Assembly (NCBI GenBank): GCA_002352145.1
Contig: DEHX01000060.1
Location: forward strand, 508 to 5,708
Reading direction: 5' to 3'
DNA from: Chitinophagaceae bacterium UBA2789
GTDB lineage: Bacteria; Bacteroidota; Bacteroidia; Chitinophagales; Chitinophagaceae
Length of the DNA: 5,201 bases
This document shows, piece after piece, positions 1 to 5,201 of this stretch (the stretch's first letter is position 1; each line of letters starts with the position of its first letter). The notes beneath the pieces were generated by a model. It did no database searches. It worked only from the letters and a program-made list of their open reading frames with translations, and was not told the DNA's origin. The translations under genes and the position numbers were made by a program.

Positions 1-31
1 TATAAAGGCAAGAAAAACAGGCTTTTTGCGT

Positions 32-39
32 TATTTTTG
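32..39 (+). promoter_or_regulatory. Possible -7 promoter element (TAnnTTTG) for the Prc protease gene
   Basis: The bases TATTTTTG match the Bacteroidota -7 consensus TAnnTTTG exactly. No clear TTG/TTTG -33 element sits 17-19 bases upstream, so this is only half a promoter. If used, transcription would start around 44-48, giving a leader of roughly 25-30 bases before the ATG at 74. It would leave the upstream in-frame TTG at 26 untranscribed and the ATG at 44 at the very edge of the transcript. The match is seen; the function is inferred. Confidence 0.35.
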
Positions 40-73
40 GATTATGTCCAATACACTTAAATATCTTTTGAAT

Positions 74-2230
74 ATGAAAAGACTCCCGATCCTTGTACTG
101 GTGCTGGTAGCTGGTATGTTCCTCGCTTTTAAGTCTATCAATGCCGGTGCAAAAACCCCTGTGAACCCGCCTTCTAAATACGAGCAGATTATGAAACTGG
201 TGGGAGAGATGTTATCCCAGGGTCATTACAGCCCGCAGGACATCAATGATGCCTTTTCCCAAAAAGTATTTGCTAAATACATGAAGGAACTGGATCCGGA
301 GAAGAACTTTTTTCTGAAAGGTGACCTTGATGCTTTGAAGAAATTTGAAACCCGTGTGGATGATGAGATTAAAGGGGCGCCTGTCGAATTTTTTCTGGCT
401 GCCGGTAAAACCTTTACTACCCGTATGGAGCAGGCCTCTGCTATTGTCAATGAATTTTTGACAAAGCCATTCGATTTTACGGTTGATGAGGAAGTTATGC
501 TTGATGCTGACAAACTGCAATACCCGGCCACAGAGAAAGAAATAAAAGAACGCTGGAGAAAAAAGCTGAAATATATGACCCTCGAACGCTATGCCGACCT
601 TTTGGATACCCGGGATAAAAACAAGGGCAAAGAGGGCTTTGTGGTAAAGACAGATGAAGAACTGGAAAAAGAGGCGAGAGAAAAAGTGAAGCGGATCATG
701 GACAGAACTTTTGAACGATACCGCTTCAAATTTTCAGATGACGATAAATTCAACCTGTATGTGAATGCTATTACTACTACGATGGATCCGCATACTGAGT
801 TTTTTCCACCGGTTGATAAACGATATTTTGATGAAGAAATGAGCGGAAGGTTCTATGGTATTGGCGCTTCACTTCAATATGATGATGGTAATATTAAAGT
901 GGCCAGTGTACTTACCGGTAGCCCTGCCTGGAAGTCTGGTGAAATACAAGCCGGTGATGTGATTGTAAAAGTGGCGCAGGGCAAAGAAGAACCTGTTGAA
1001 CTGACCGGATTCGTTGTAACTGACGCAGTAAAATTGATCAGGGGTAAAAAAGGTACTGAAGTAAAACTTACCCTGAAAAAAACAGATGGTTCCTTAAAAG
1101 TAGTATCACTGATCCGTGATGAAATAGTACAGGATGAAACCTTTGCCCGTAGCGCAATCGTCAATAACAATGGTTCTAAAATCGGGTATATCTTTCTTCC
1201 CGAGTTTTATGCTGATTTCGATCGTCCTAATGGCAACCGCAGCTTTACGGATGTGGCCAATGAAGTAAAGAAACTGAAGGAAGAAAAAGTAGACGGTATT
1301 GTGATTGATCTCAGGAATAACGGTGGCGGATCATTGTACGATGTGGTACAAATGGCCGGTTTGTTCATTGATGAAGGCCCGATTGTACAGGTTAAAGACA
1401 GGGAGAATAAACCAAGTGTTTTAAAAGATAAGGACAGAAATGTTTTGTACACAGGCCCGCTGGCGGTAATGGTAAACGAATTCAGCGCTTCAGCCTCCGA
1501 GATTTTTGCGGCAGCTATACAAGATTATAACCGTGGTGTAATTATTGGCAGCACTTCAACTTACGGTAAGGGAACAGTGCAGCGGAATATAGGGCTGGAT
1601 CCGGAAAACGGTTTCTCTATGTCTAATTCTGATCTTGGTACCATCAAACTGACATTACAGAAATTCTACCGTATCAATGGGGGCTCTACACAACTGAAGG
1701 GAGTAACGCCGGATATTGTGCTGCCAGATAACCTGGAATATTTGAAAGTAAGGGAAAAGGACGATGAAGATGCTTTGCCATGGGATGAGATCAGTAAGGC
1801 ACCGTACAATACATGGAAACCCGGATATGACCTGAAAACCATCCAGGAATTCAGTAACCAGCGTTTGGAAAATGATAATACATTCAAATTGATCAAAGAG
1901 AGCAGTGAGTGGTTGTCCAAACAGAATGACAAACAATATTCATTGAAACTGGATAAGTACAGGGCAGAACTGAAAACGATCCGCACTACGCAAAAGCAAT
2001 TAGAATCTTTGCTAAAATTAAATACTGAACTGAATGTGGCGGCCCTGCCTAATGAAGTGAACCGCTGGGACGATGATAAGAACAAACAGGAACGCTTCAA
2101 CCAGTGGCTGAAAAACCTGCAGAAAGATATTTATCTCGACCAGGCCCTGAAAGTTATGAGTGACATGATTAGCCAGCAAAACCTGGTCAAATCAAAAGAA
2201 ACAACGGAGCCGGTTAAAAAGGCATTCTGA
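74..2230 (+). CDS. prc: Tail-specific / C-terminal processing protease, long Prc (Tsp) type, S41 family
   Basis: Exported serine protease that, by family knowledge, degrades or trims periplasmic and envelope proteins from their C-termini. It is 718 aa from the ATG at 74; E. coli Prc is about 680. Residues 1-26 form a signal peptide (K2 R3, hydrophobic 5-19, possible cleavage after AGA26). An N-terminal TSP-type helical domain spans about 35-235 and ends in DPHTEFFPP (from D238). A PDZ domain spans about 258-336. The S41 core contains IDLRNNGGG (411-419), FSASASE with nucleophile S473, and YGKGTVQ with general base K499 and Q503, so the Ser-Lys-Gln set is intact. KFYRINGGSTQ (from K530) and a charged C-terminal domain (about 555-705) are specific to the long Prc form. 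In-frame starts also exist at TTG26 and ATG44. I chose ATG74 because the signal peptide begins cleanly there and a -7 element lies upstream. There is no Shine-Dalgarno site. It is transcribed alone as far as visible, with a terminator immediately downstream. Confidence 0.95.
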   Translation: MKRLPILVLVLVAGMFLAFKSINAGAKTPVNPPSKYEQIMKLVGEMLSQGHYSPQDINDAFSQKVFAKYMKELDPEKNFFLKGDLDALKKFETRVDDEIKGAPVEFFLAAGKTFTTRMEQASAIVNEFLTKPFDFTVDEEVMLDADKLQYPATEKEIKERWRKKLKYMTLERYADLLDTRDKNKGKEGFVVKTDEELEKEAREKVKRIMDRTFERYRFKFSDDDKFNLYVNAITTTMDPHTEFFPPVDKRYFDEEMSGRFYGIGASLQYDDGNIKVASVLTGSPAWKSGEIQAGDVIVKVAQGKEEPVELTGFVVTDAVKLIRGKKGTEVKLTLKKTDGSLKVVSLIRDEIVQDETFARSAIVNNNGSKIGYIFLPEFYADFDRPNGNRSFTDVANEVKKLKEEKVDGIVIDLRNNGGGSLYDVVQMAGLFIDEGPIVQVKDRENKPSVLKDKDRNVLYTGPLAVMVNEFSASASEIFAAAIQDYNRGVIIGSTSTYGKGTVQRNIGLDPENGFSMSNSDLGTIKLTLQKFYRINGGSTQLKGVTPDIVLPDNLEYLKVREKDDEDALPWDEISKAPYNTWKPGYDLKTIQEFSNQRLENDNTFKLIKESSEWLSKQNDKQYSLKLDKYRAELKTIRTTQKQLESLLKLNTELNVAALPNEVNRWDDDKNKQERFNQWLKNLQKDIYLDQALKVMSDMISQQNLVKSKETTEPVKKAF

Positions 2231-2254
2231 TTAAGAAAGTATTTCAAATTTGTT

Positions 2255-2278
2255 AAAAGCTCCTTCGGGGGCTTTTTT
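2255..2278 (+). terminator. Rho-independent terminator with UUCG tetraloop after prc
   Basis: A 9-bp stem pairs 2255-2263 with 2268-2276. It has one G-U wobble (2261/2270) and closes on C(TTCG)G, one of the most stable RNA tetraloops. The 3' arm runs into a six-T tract at 2273-2278. It begins 25 bases after the prc stop codon and separates prc from the next gene. Confidence 0.9.
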
Positions 2279-2294
2279 CACATATATATGTTAG

Positions 2295-2323
2295 TTGATC
2301 TTCAAACGGCTGCAATAGTTTTG
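2295..2323 (+). promoter_or_regulatory. Bacteroidota-type promoter (TTG-N18-TAnnTTTG) for the secreted-protein gene
   Basis: TTG at 2295-2297 is followed after 18 bases by TAGTTTTG at 2316-2323. This fits the sigma-ABfr (housekeeping) promoter pattern of Bacteroidota, with a -33 TTG and a -7 TAnnTTTG. The predicted transcription start is near 2328-2331, which leaves a leader of only about 8-11 bases before the ATG at 2339. It also places the in-frame ATG at 2288 upstream of the promoter, so 2339 is the better start. The motifs are seen; their use as a promoter is inferred. Confidence 0.55.
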
Positions 2324-2338
2324 TCAAAACGTTTAACC

Positions 2339-2995
2339 ATGCTACGAGTAAAAAAGATAATATTACTAGTTCTGCTGGCGATTGCTTTCAACGCCGGCGC
2401 ACAAACGAAAGAGATTTACACCCATCCAAAGTTTGATTCTATTGCACACAATCATACCCAGTTGGCCATATTGCCCTTTGATGTGCTGATCAACCTGCGT
2501 CCAAAAGAAAAAGAGAAACTGAAACCGGGAGAACTGGAGCAGATTCAAAAGAAAGAAGGAGAAGCGGTGCAAAGTGCGATACAAACTTATTTCCTGAAGA
2601 AAAAAGAGAAGGAAGACTTTAAAGTCAATTTCCAGGATATCAGCAAAACCAATGCGCTGTTGTTAAAGAACGGCTGGACAATAGATTCTTTGCGGGCAAA
2701 AACAAAAGAAGAAGTCTGCACTTTGCTGGGTGTTGACGGGCTGATTTCGGGAACATTGAATACAGATAAGCCCATGTCTGAGGGTGCTTCTATTGCATTG
2801 GGTGTGGCTTTTGGTTTTTGGGGGCCTACCAATTCCGGAAAATGTACTATCAATGTACATGAAGCAAAAGAAGGGGAGTTGTTATGGAAGTACGAAAAAA
2901 CATTATCACGGAGCCTTGGAAGTGATATCAATACGATAATCAATACAATGATGCGAAAAGCTTCAAAGAAATTTCCCTACGAGGACATCAAATAA
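2339..2995 (+). CDS. Exported protein of unknown function, possibly CsgG/LpoB/GNA1162-like
   Basis: This 218-aa protein is not one I can name. A clear Sec signal peptide covers residues 1-21 (basic R3 K5 K6, hydrophobic 7-17, NAGA then Q22). There is no lipobox cysteine, so a soluble periplasmic or secreted protein is likely. The mature part has a beta-strand-like LAILPFDV (42-49), a lysine/glutamate-rich probable helix (about 54-92), and LGVDGLISG (130-138). A glycine-rich apolar stretch follows (about 149-162), then strand-like CTINVHE and GELLWKYEK (W183), and a C-terminal helix ending MRKASKKFPYE. The order 'ILPF strand - LG(v)DGlisG - LLWkYe - helix' recalls envelope proteins of the CsgG, LpoB and GNA1162 type; this is fold-level inference only. 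An in-frame ATG at 2288 would add 17 residues but buries the signal peptide and lies upstream of the candidate promoter. It has its own promoter candidate and is flanked by two terminators, so it is probably monocistronic. Confidence 0.85.
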   Translation: MLRVKKIILLVLLAIAFNAGAQTKEIYTHPKFDSIAHNHTQLAILPFDVLINLRPKEKEKLKPGELEQIQKKEGEAVQSAIQTYFLKKKEKEDFKVNFQDISKTNALLLKNGWTIDSLRAKTKEEVCTLLGVDGLISGTLNTDKPMSEGASIALGVAFGFWGPTNSGKCTINVHEAKEGELLWKYEKTLSRSLGSDINTIINTMMRKASKKFPYEDIK

Positions 2996-3007
2996 ACATT
3001 AGCGTAC

Positions 3008-3050
3008 ATAATAGAAAAAGGTTCGGATTTTCCGAACCTTTTTCTATTAT
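3008..3050. terminator. Bidirectional terminator between convergent genes (perfect 20-bp inverted repeat)
   Basis: Positions 3008-3027 pair perfectly with 3031-3050 around a three-base loop (3028-3030, TTT). The core GGTTCGGA/TCCGAACC is flanked by A5 on the left and T5 on the right, so RNA made from either strand forms a GC-rich hairpin followed by a U tract. It starts 13 bases after the stop codon of the plus-strand gene and lies 6 bases beyond the stop codon of the minus-strand kinase. It can therefore serve both. Confidence 0.93.
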
Positions 3051-3056
3051 ATATCC

Positions 3057-4007
3057 TTACCATACCAGTGCGCTGGCGCCGAGTATGGCTGCATCGGCTT
3101 CTTTCAGATCACTGAATAGCAGCTTCACTTTATTCTTAAATACCTGGATCAGGTTTGCCTCCATAGCCTGCCGGGTTGGGTTCATAATAAGATCACCGGC
3201 TTTAGTCAGGCCTCCAAAAAGAATAATGGCTTCAGGAGAGGAGAACATGACAAAATTAGCCAGGGCTTCCCCTAAAATTTCCCCGGTAAACTCAAATATT
3301 TCATTGGCAATTTTATCACCCTTGATAGCACATTCATAAACGGTCTGGCTGGTTAGTTCATTGATGGAATAGTTGCGTAACAAACTCTCTTCTTCAGGAT
3401 AGCGGGTTAATAATTCCAGTGCTGTTTCCCTTACACCAGTTGCAGAAGCATACGCTTCAAGGCTGCCTTTAGCCCCGGTTCCTTTATGAAGTCTGCCACC
3501 GGGACGAATAATTGTATGTCCTAGTTCTCCGGCAAAACCATCATGACCGAGTACAATCTTTCCGTCAATGACAATACCGCTGCCTACACCTGTTCCCAGG
3601 GTTATAACAATAAAGTGTTTCATGCCCCTGGCACAGCCATACATCATTTCACCTACGGCGGCTGCATTGGCATCATTGGTTAATTTAGCCGGCAGACCAA
3701 ATCGCTCATTAATCATACTGGCCAGCGGAATAATACCTTTCCATTTCAGGTTAGGGGCATAATCAATAGAACCGGTGTAAAAATTTCCGTTAGGTGCTCC
3801 CATGCCAATACCAACAAATTTGTCAGTACCGCCTGCATCTTTGATCATCGGATCCAGTTTTTTGTGCAGGTCTTCAATGAACTCCTGTACAGTTTCATGT
3901 TCATTGGTCAGCATCCTGTCCTGTACCAGTATATGCCCGTTCCGGTCAACCACACCAAATTTTGTATTAGTGCCGCCGATATCTATTCCTATTGCAAATT
4001 GAGACAT
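3057..4007 (-). CDS. ROK-family glucokinase (ATP-dependent sugar kinase)
   Basis: Cytoplasmic sugar kinase of 316 aa, most likely ATP:glucose 6-phosphotransferase, feeding imported sugar into glycolysis. The ROK/ASKHA fold markers are present in order: phosphate-1 loop DIGGTNTK (D9-K16), GMGAPN (68-73), sugar-binding and catalytic TNDANAAAVGE (N111, catalytic base D112), phosphate-2 loop LGTGVGSG (137-144), GELGH (E161, H164), E184, and the adenosine loop near LFGGLTKAG (about 267-275). Most ROK proteins continue after GH with a CxCGxxGC zinc motif. Here the aligned positions read KGTGAKGS (175-182), so all three cysteines are absent. It lies 15 bases downstream of the sugar transporter on the same strand and is probably co-transcribed with it. 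The start ATG at 4005-4007 has an A-rich leader and no Shine-Dalgarno site. Catalytic residues mark it as a kinase rather than a ROK repressor, and it has no N-terminal helix-turn-helix. The exact sugar (glucose, mannose, fructose or another) cannot be proved from sequence. Confidence 0.93.
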   Translation of the reverse strand: MSQFAIGIDIGGTNTKFGVVDRNGHILVQDRMLTNEHETVQEFIEDLHKKLDPMIKDAGGTDKFVGIGMGAPNGNFYTGSIDYAPNLKWKGIIPLASMINERFGLPAKLTNDANAAAVGEMMYGCARGMKHFIVITLGTGVGSGIVIDGKIVLGHDGFAGELGHTIIRPGGRLHKGTGAKGSLEAYASATGVRETALELLTRYPEEESLLRNYSINELTSQTVYECAIKGDKIANEIFEFTGEILGEALANFVMFSSPEAIILFGGLTKAGDLIMNPTRQAMEANLIQVFKNKVKLLFSDLKEADAAILGASALVW

Positions 4008-4022
4008 GGTTCTTTTTTTTAA
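4008..4022 (-). promoter_or_regulatory. Short A-rich intergenic leader / translation initiation region of the kinase gene
   Basis: The 15 bases between the transporter stop and the kinase ATG read, on the minus strand, as a run of eight A followed by GAACC. There is no Shine-Dalgarno match. A-rich leaders are typical of Bacteroidota translation starts. The spacing is too short for a separate promoter here, and I saw no TAnnTTTG match on the minus strand in the 3' part of the transporter gene. Both points favour a shared mRNA. Confidence 0.45.
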
Positions 4023-5201
4023 TTAATGACCACCTGCACTTACTTCTGCATCGTAATCAATACCCTGTTTTTTCAAAATTCCTTTTACAGCAAAAGCAAA
4101 GAAGGCCAGATAGGCAAAACAAATGGCAGCAACAATATAAGAATGATGAATGCCGATTATATCGGCCAGTTTTCCCTGGATAGGAGGAATGATACCACCA
4201 CCTAAAATCATCATTATTAGAAACGCCGAACCTTCAGAAGTGTATTTTCCCAAACCTGCAATCGATAAACTGAAAATGCATGGCCACATGATGGAACAAA
4301 CAAGACCTCCGCTAAGAAAAGCGTAGATGGCAACTGTTCCTGTTGTCATCAAACCAATCACCATGGCTACAATTCCGAGCACACTGAAAAGTAACATTGT
4401 CCTGGCTGGTTTATCCTTACTGATATAGAAAGCAGCAATTTGTATCAGCACACATATTACATAAAAGTAAAGGGGCTTCATATCATATTGCGCTGCTGTA
4501 TTAATTCCAATCAATATTCCAAATGCTACCAGCGGAACGACAAAACGTAGAATATTCTTTGTGCTATCGGACAACTTGAAGGCACTGATTGCACCCGTCC
4601 AGCGGCCGATCATCAGGCTTCCCCAGTACATAATAATATAAGGAGTGGCTTCCGAAGCGGCATGTGAGCCAAAGCTTTCCTGTTTCAGCAATTCTCCCAG
4701 GTTACTCCCAATAGCCACTTCCACACCTACATAAACAAAAATGGCCAGCATACCCAGAATCAGTTGCGGATATTGCATCGGGCCCCAGTTGTCTGCTTTT
4801 TTCTTTGCGCTTAAATTAGCAATGACAAGCCCCACCACTACTACAAGCAGTGCCCCGATCAGCCATTTTAAACGATAAGCTTCCATCGCATGTCGTTCTG
4901 CCTCAGGAGCATTGGTCAAATCAGTTTTATAACTATTAAAAACAGGTACAAACATTACAATCAACAAACCTGTCATGATTAATAAAGTATACAGCGCCTT
5001 ACTGGCCTTCTCTGTAGTCTCTTCCATCTTGCCTGAAGGTACTTTTTTGGAGAAGAAAAACATAGCGGCGGCTGCCACGAAAAGGATTCCAACAAAAGTG
5101 TAGAGAAGAATCACTTTCGAAAGGCTGAGTGAAGCAATTTTTTCATCAGTGATAGCGGCCGTTGAACCAAAAAGAGCTAAAGCCACCACCAAAGGACCAA
5201 T
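4023..5201 (-). CDS. FucP-like sugar MFS transporter (sugar:H+ symporter), 5' end beyond the window
   Basis: Inner-membrane permease of the FucP/GluP branch of the major facilitator superfamily, expected to import a monosaccharide with protons. The 392 residues in the window are the C-terminal part. The frame stays open to the right edge, beginning IGPLVVALALFG, and no ATG start is visible. The missing part is probably the first four helices and some of the fifth. Numbering from the edge, family hallmarks are LGMLAIFVYVGVEVAIGS (149-166), YWGSLMIGRWTGA (192-204), IMWPCIFSLSIAGLGKYTSEG (304-324) and ILGGGIIPPIQGKLAD (332-347). By eye the membrane segments are about 1-13, 30-51, 70-88, 112-130, 146-166, 186-206, 217-234, 243-260, 268-286, 289-313, 325-342 and 354-373. 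That is about four more than the matching part of E. coli FucP. The glucokinase follows 15 bases downstream, so the substrate is probably glucose or a related hexose. It could equally be annotated 'L-fucose:H+ symporter permease'; substrate specificity is not readable from this part. Confidence 0.92.
   Translation of the reverse strand: MGPLVVALALFGSTAAITDEKIASLSLSKVILLYTFVGILFVAAAAMFFFSKKVPSGKMEETTEKASKALYTLLIMTGLLIVMFVPVFNSYKTDLTNAPEAERHAMEAYRLKWLIGALLVVVVGLVIANLSAKKKADNWGPMQYPQLILGMLAIFVYVGVEVAIGSNLGELLKQESFGSHAASEATPYIIMYWGSLMIGRWTGAISAFKLSDSTKNILRFVVPLVAFGILIGINTAAQYDMKPLYFYVICVLIQIAAFYISKDKPARTMLLFSVLGIVAMVIGLMTTGTVAIYAFLSGGLVCSIMWPCIFSLSIAGLGKYTSEGSAFLIMMILGGGIIPPIQGKLADIIGIHHSYIVAAICFAYLAFFAFAVKGILKKQGIDYDAEVSAGGH

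Noticed and set aside
5..27. Possible terminator tail of an upstream gene (A-rich then GGCTTTTT)
   Set aside because: Only a five-pair A/T stem or a bulged stem can be drawn, with no GC core; too weak to call, and the upstream gene is not visible.
212..1452. Several 80-100 codon minus-strand frames opposite the protease gene
   Set aside because: They overlap a confident CDS with all its catalytic motifs, and show no domain, promoter or initiation context.
1666..2100. Minus-strand open frame of 144 codons within the C-terminal part of the protease gene
   Set aside because: It lies wholly inside a well-supported gene, and its translation is serine/leucine-rich low-information sequence with no recognisable domain; it is an antisense shadow.
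2366..2943. Minus-strand frames opposite the secreted-protein gene (including 118 codons at 2587-2943)
   Set aside because: The plus strand has the promoter candidate, signal peptide and terminator; the opposite frames have none of these.
4013..4026. Run of eight T followed by the AT palindrome TTAATTAA as a terminator or operator
   Set aside because: No GC stem precedes the T run on either strand. The run is better read as the A-rich leader of the minus-strand kinase, and the palindrome overlaps the transporter stop codon.
3085..4183. Plus-strand frames of 63-84 codons opposite the kinase and the transporter 3' end
   Set aside because: They are mirror images of coding DNA with conserved ROK and MFS motifs on the minus strand; nothing independent supports them.
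5190..5192. TTG as start codon of the transporter
   Set aside because: The frame continues open to the window edge with family-like residues (IGP) before it, and starting here would remove about a third of an MFS protein. The codon is an internal leucine and the gene is cut by the window edge.
1..5201. CRISPR array, insertion sequence, tRNA/rRNA, riboswitch, toxin-antitoxin or defence genes
   Set aside because: Looked for on both strands; no direct repeat series, transposase, structured RNA signature or small paired genes were seen. The space is almost fully taken by four ordinary genes.

Overview
The window looks like chromosomal DNA of a Bacteroidota bacterium, most likely near the Chitinophagaceae/Sphingobacteriia. 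The grounds are moderately AT-rich DNA, genes without Shine-Dalgarno sites, two promoter candidates of the Bacteroidota TAnnTTTG type, and proteins that read like that group's versions of Prc protease, FucP-like sugar transporter and ROK glucokinase. The genus assignment is inference from memory of protein families, not from a search.

Layout: two genes point right and two point left, meeting tail to tail near 3000-3057. Positions 1-73 are a short leader with a possible -7 promoter element. 74-2230 (+) encodes a complete exported long-form C-terminal processing protease (Prc/Tsp, MEROPS S41). It is followed by a strong UUCG-tetraloop terminator (2255-2278). A new promoter candidate (2295-2323) then leads into 2339-2995 (+), a small exported protein of unknown function. 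A perfect 20-bp inverted repeat (3008-3050) lies between the convergent units and can terminate transcription from both sides. On the minus strand, a FucP-type sugar transporter (4023 to beyond the right edge, 5' end missing) is followed 15 bases later by a ROK-family glucokinase (3057-4007). There is no gene-free stretch longer than about 150 bases.

How the genes work together: the minus-strand pair forms a simple uptake-and-phosphorylation unit, with a proton-coupled sugar permease feeding a cytoplasmic sugar kinase. The two plus-strand genes are separately transcribed envelope functions: a periplasmic protease and a secreted protein that may belong to the loose CsgG/LpoB/GNA1162-like group. 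No link between the two halves is evident beyond adjacency.

No mobile element, CRISPR array, RNA gene or obviously novel system is visible. The points most worth a second look are the apparent loss of the zinc-binding cysteines in the ROK kinase, the enlarged membrane domain of the transporter (about four extra helices compared with E. coli FucP), and the uncharacterised secreted protein.
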